Shown here in pieces: positions 63,760 to 64,000 of a stretch of DNA of 64,000 bases (positions are counted from its first letter, which is position 1; each line of letters starts with the position of its first letter). The position numbers were made by a program, and so were the translations under genes. This stretch comes from Undaria pinnatifida (Eukaryota; Sar; Phaeophyceae; Laminariales; Alariaceae): the NCBI GenBank assembly GCA_012845835.1, contig JABAKD010000020.1:16156306-16220305 (forward strand), read 5' to 3'. Under the pieces are notes generated by a model. That model was not told where the DNA came from. It searched no databases and saw nothing but the letters and a program-made list of their open reading frames with translations.

Positions 63760-63935
63760 TTCGCACTTTCCCTTCTCCTTCTCTCCCTTCCTACACGTAA
63801 CTCCTCAGAATCTTCCCCTCCCCTTCCCACTACGGTGCGTGCCTTCATAGTTTGTTTATCTTGAGAATATTCCAGTCATTATTCCTCCCCTCGTCGACTC
63901 GCATTGAATTTCAGGTCAGACCACAGTGAGTTTAA
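63760..63935. repeat. Family H CT-rich repeat
   Basis: CTTCCTACACGTAACTCCTC, CTACGGTGCGTGCCTTC, TTGAGAATATTCCAGTC and CCCTCGTCGACTCGCATTGA, in the same order as at 16.3 and 23.5 kb. Confidence 0.55.
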
Positions 63936-64000
63936 TTCCTAAAAAGCTACGAGTAGTTGGTAAGGAATTTTAATTTCTTGGGGGCAAGCCGAACGGTAGT

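Overview
The window looks like nuclear DNA of an intron-rich, repeat-rich eukaryote. My best inference is a brown alga or related stramenopile: a GC-rich multi-exon gene with canonical GT..AG introns, long poly-C/poly-pyrimidine tracts in front of acceptors, TTAGGG-type telomere-like repeats, and intergenic DNA made almost entirely of short non-autonomous repeats. The organism is not proven by anything here. No rRNA, complete tRNA gene, CRISPR array or bacterial operon was seen.

Only one gene can be modelled in detail. It lies on the + strand from about 32.8 to 46.4 kb and has nine exons whose splice phases all agree. It encodes a subtilisin-like (S8) serine protease with an Asp/His/Ser triad and oxyanion Asn, a Cys-rich insertion, a beta-rich C-terminal domain, a Ser/Pro/Gly linker, one transmembrane helix and a cytosolic UBA-like domain. 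The 5' end (signal peptide exon) was not found, and a 15-G run in the last exon breaks the frame. Its introns carry mobile elements (a Harbinger-type MITE, SINEs), minisatellites, and decayed tandem copies of its own exon borders.

1-26.4 kb: no convincing full gene. It holds tRNA-derived SINEs (family A), an AAC-tailed family B that shares a 3' tail motif with A, a ~430-bp family C, fragments of a long-inverted-repeat foldback family D, and a ~90-bp family E. One candidate first exon of a secreted or plastid-targeted protein lies at 7.88 kb. 24.7-26.7 kb holds three tandem arrays.

26.7-28.6 kb: a retroelement with two 292-bp direct repeats that look identical, flanking a Gag-like ORF and ending in poly(A). 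29.4-29.7 kb: a Mutator-like MITE with a 10-bp target duplication that carries telomere-like repeats. 31.8-32.2 kb: two more small inverted-repeat elements.

46.4-59.9 kb: repeats again, including the only complete family D foldback (52.6-53.3 kb), a nested C-in-F insertion (54.7-55.2 kb), and a ~290-bp tandem array whose units carry a tRNA-like promoter on the - strand (56.6-57.55 kb). 59.9-61.6 kb: two orphan exons of unknown genes, converging on each other and separated by a ~550-bp CAT microsatellite. 61.6-64 kb: repeats only.
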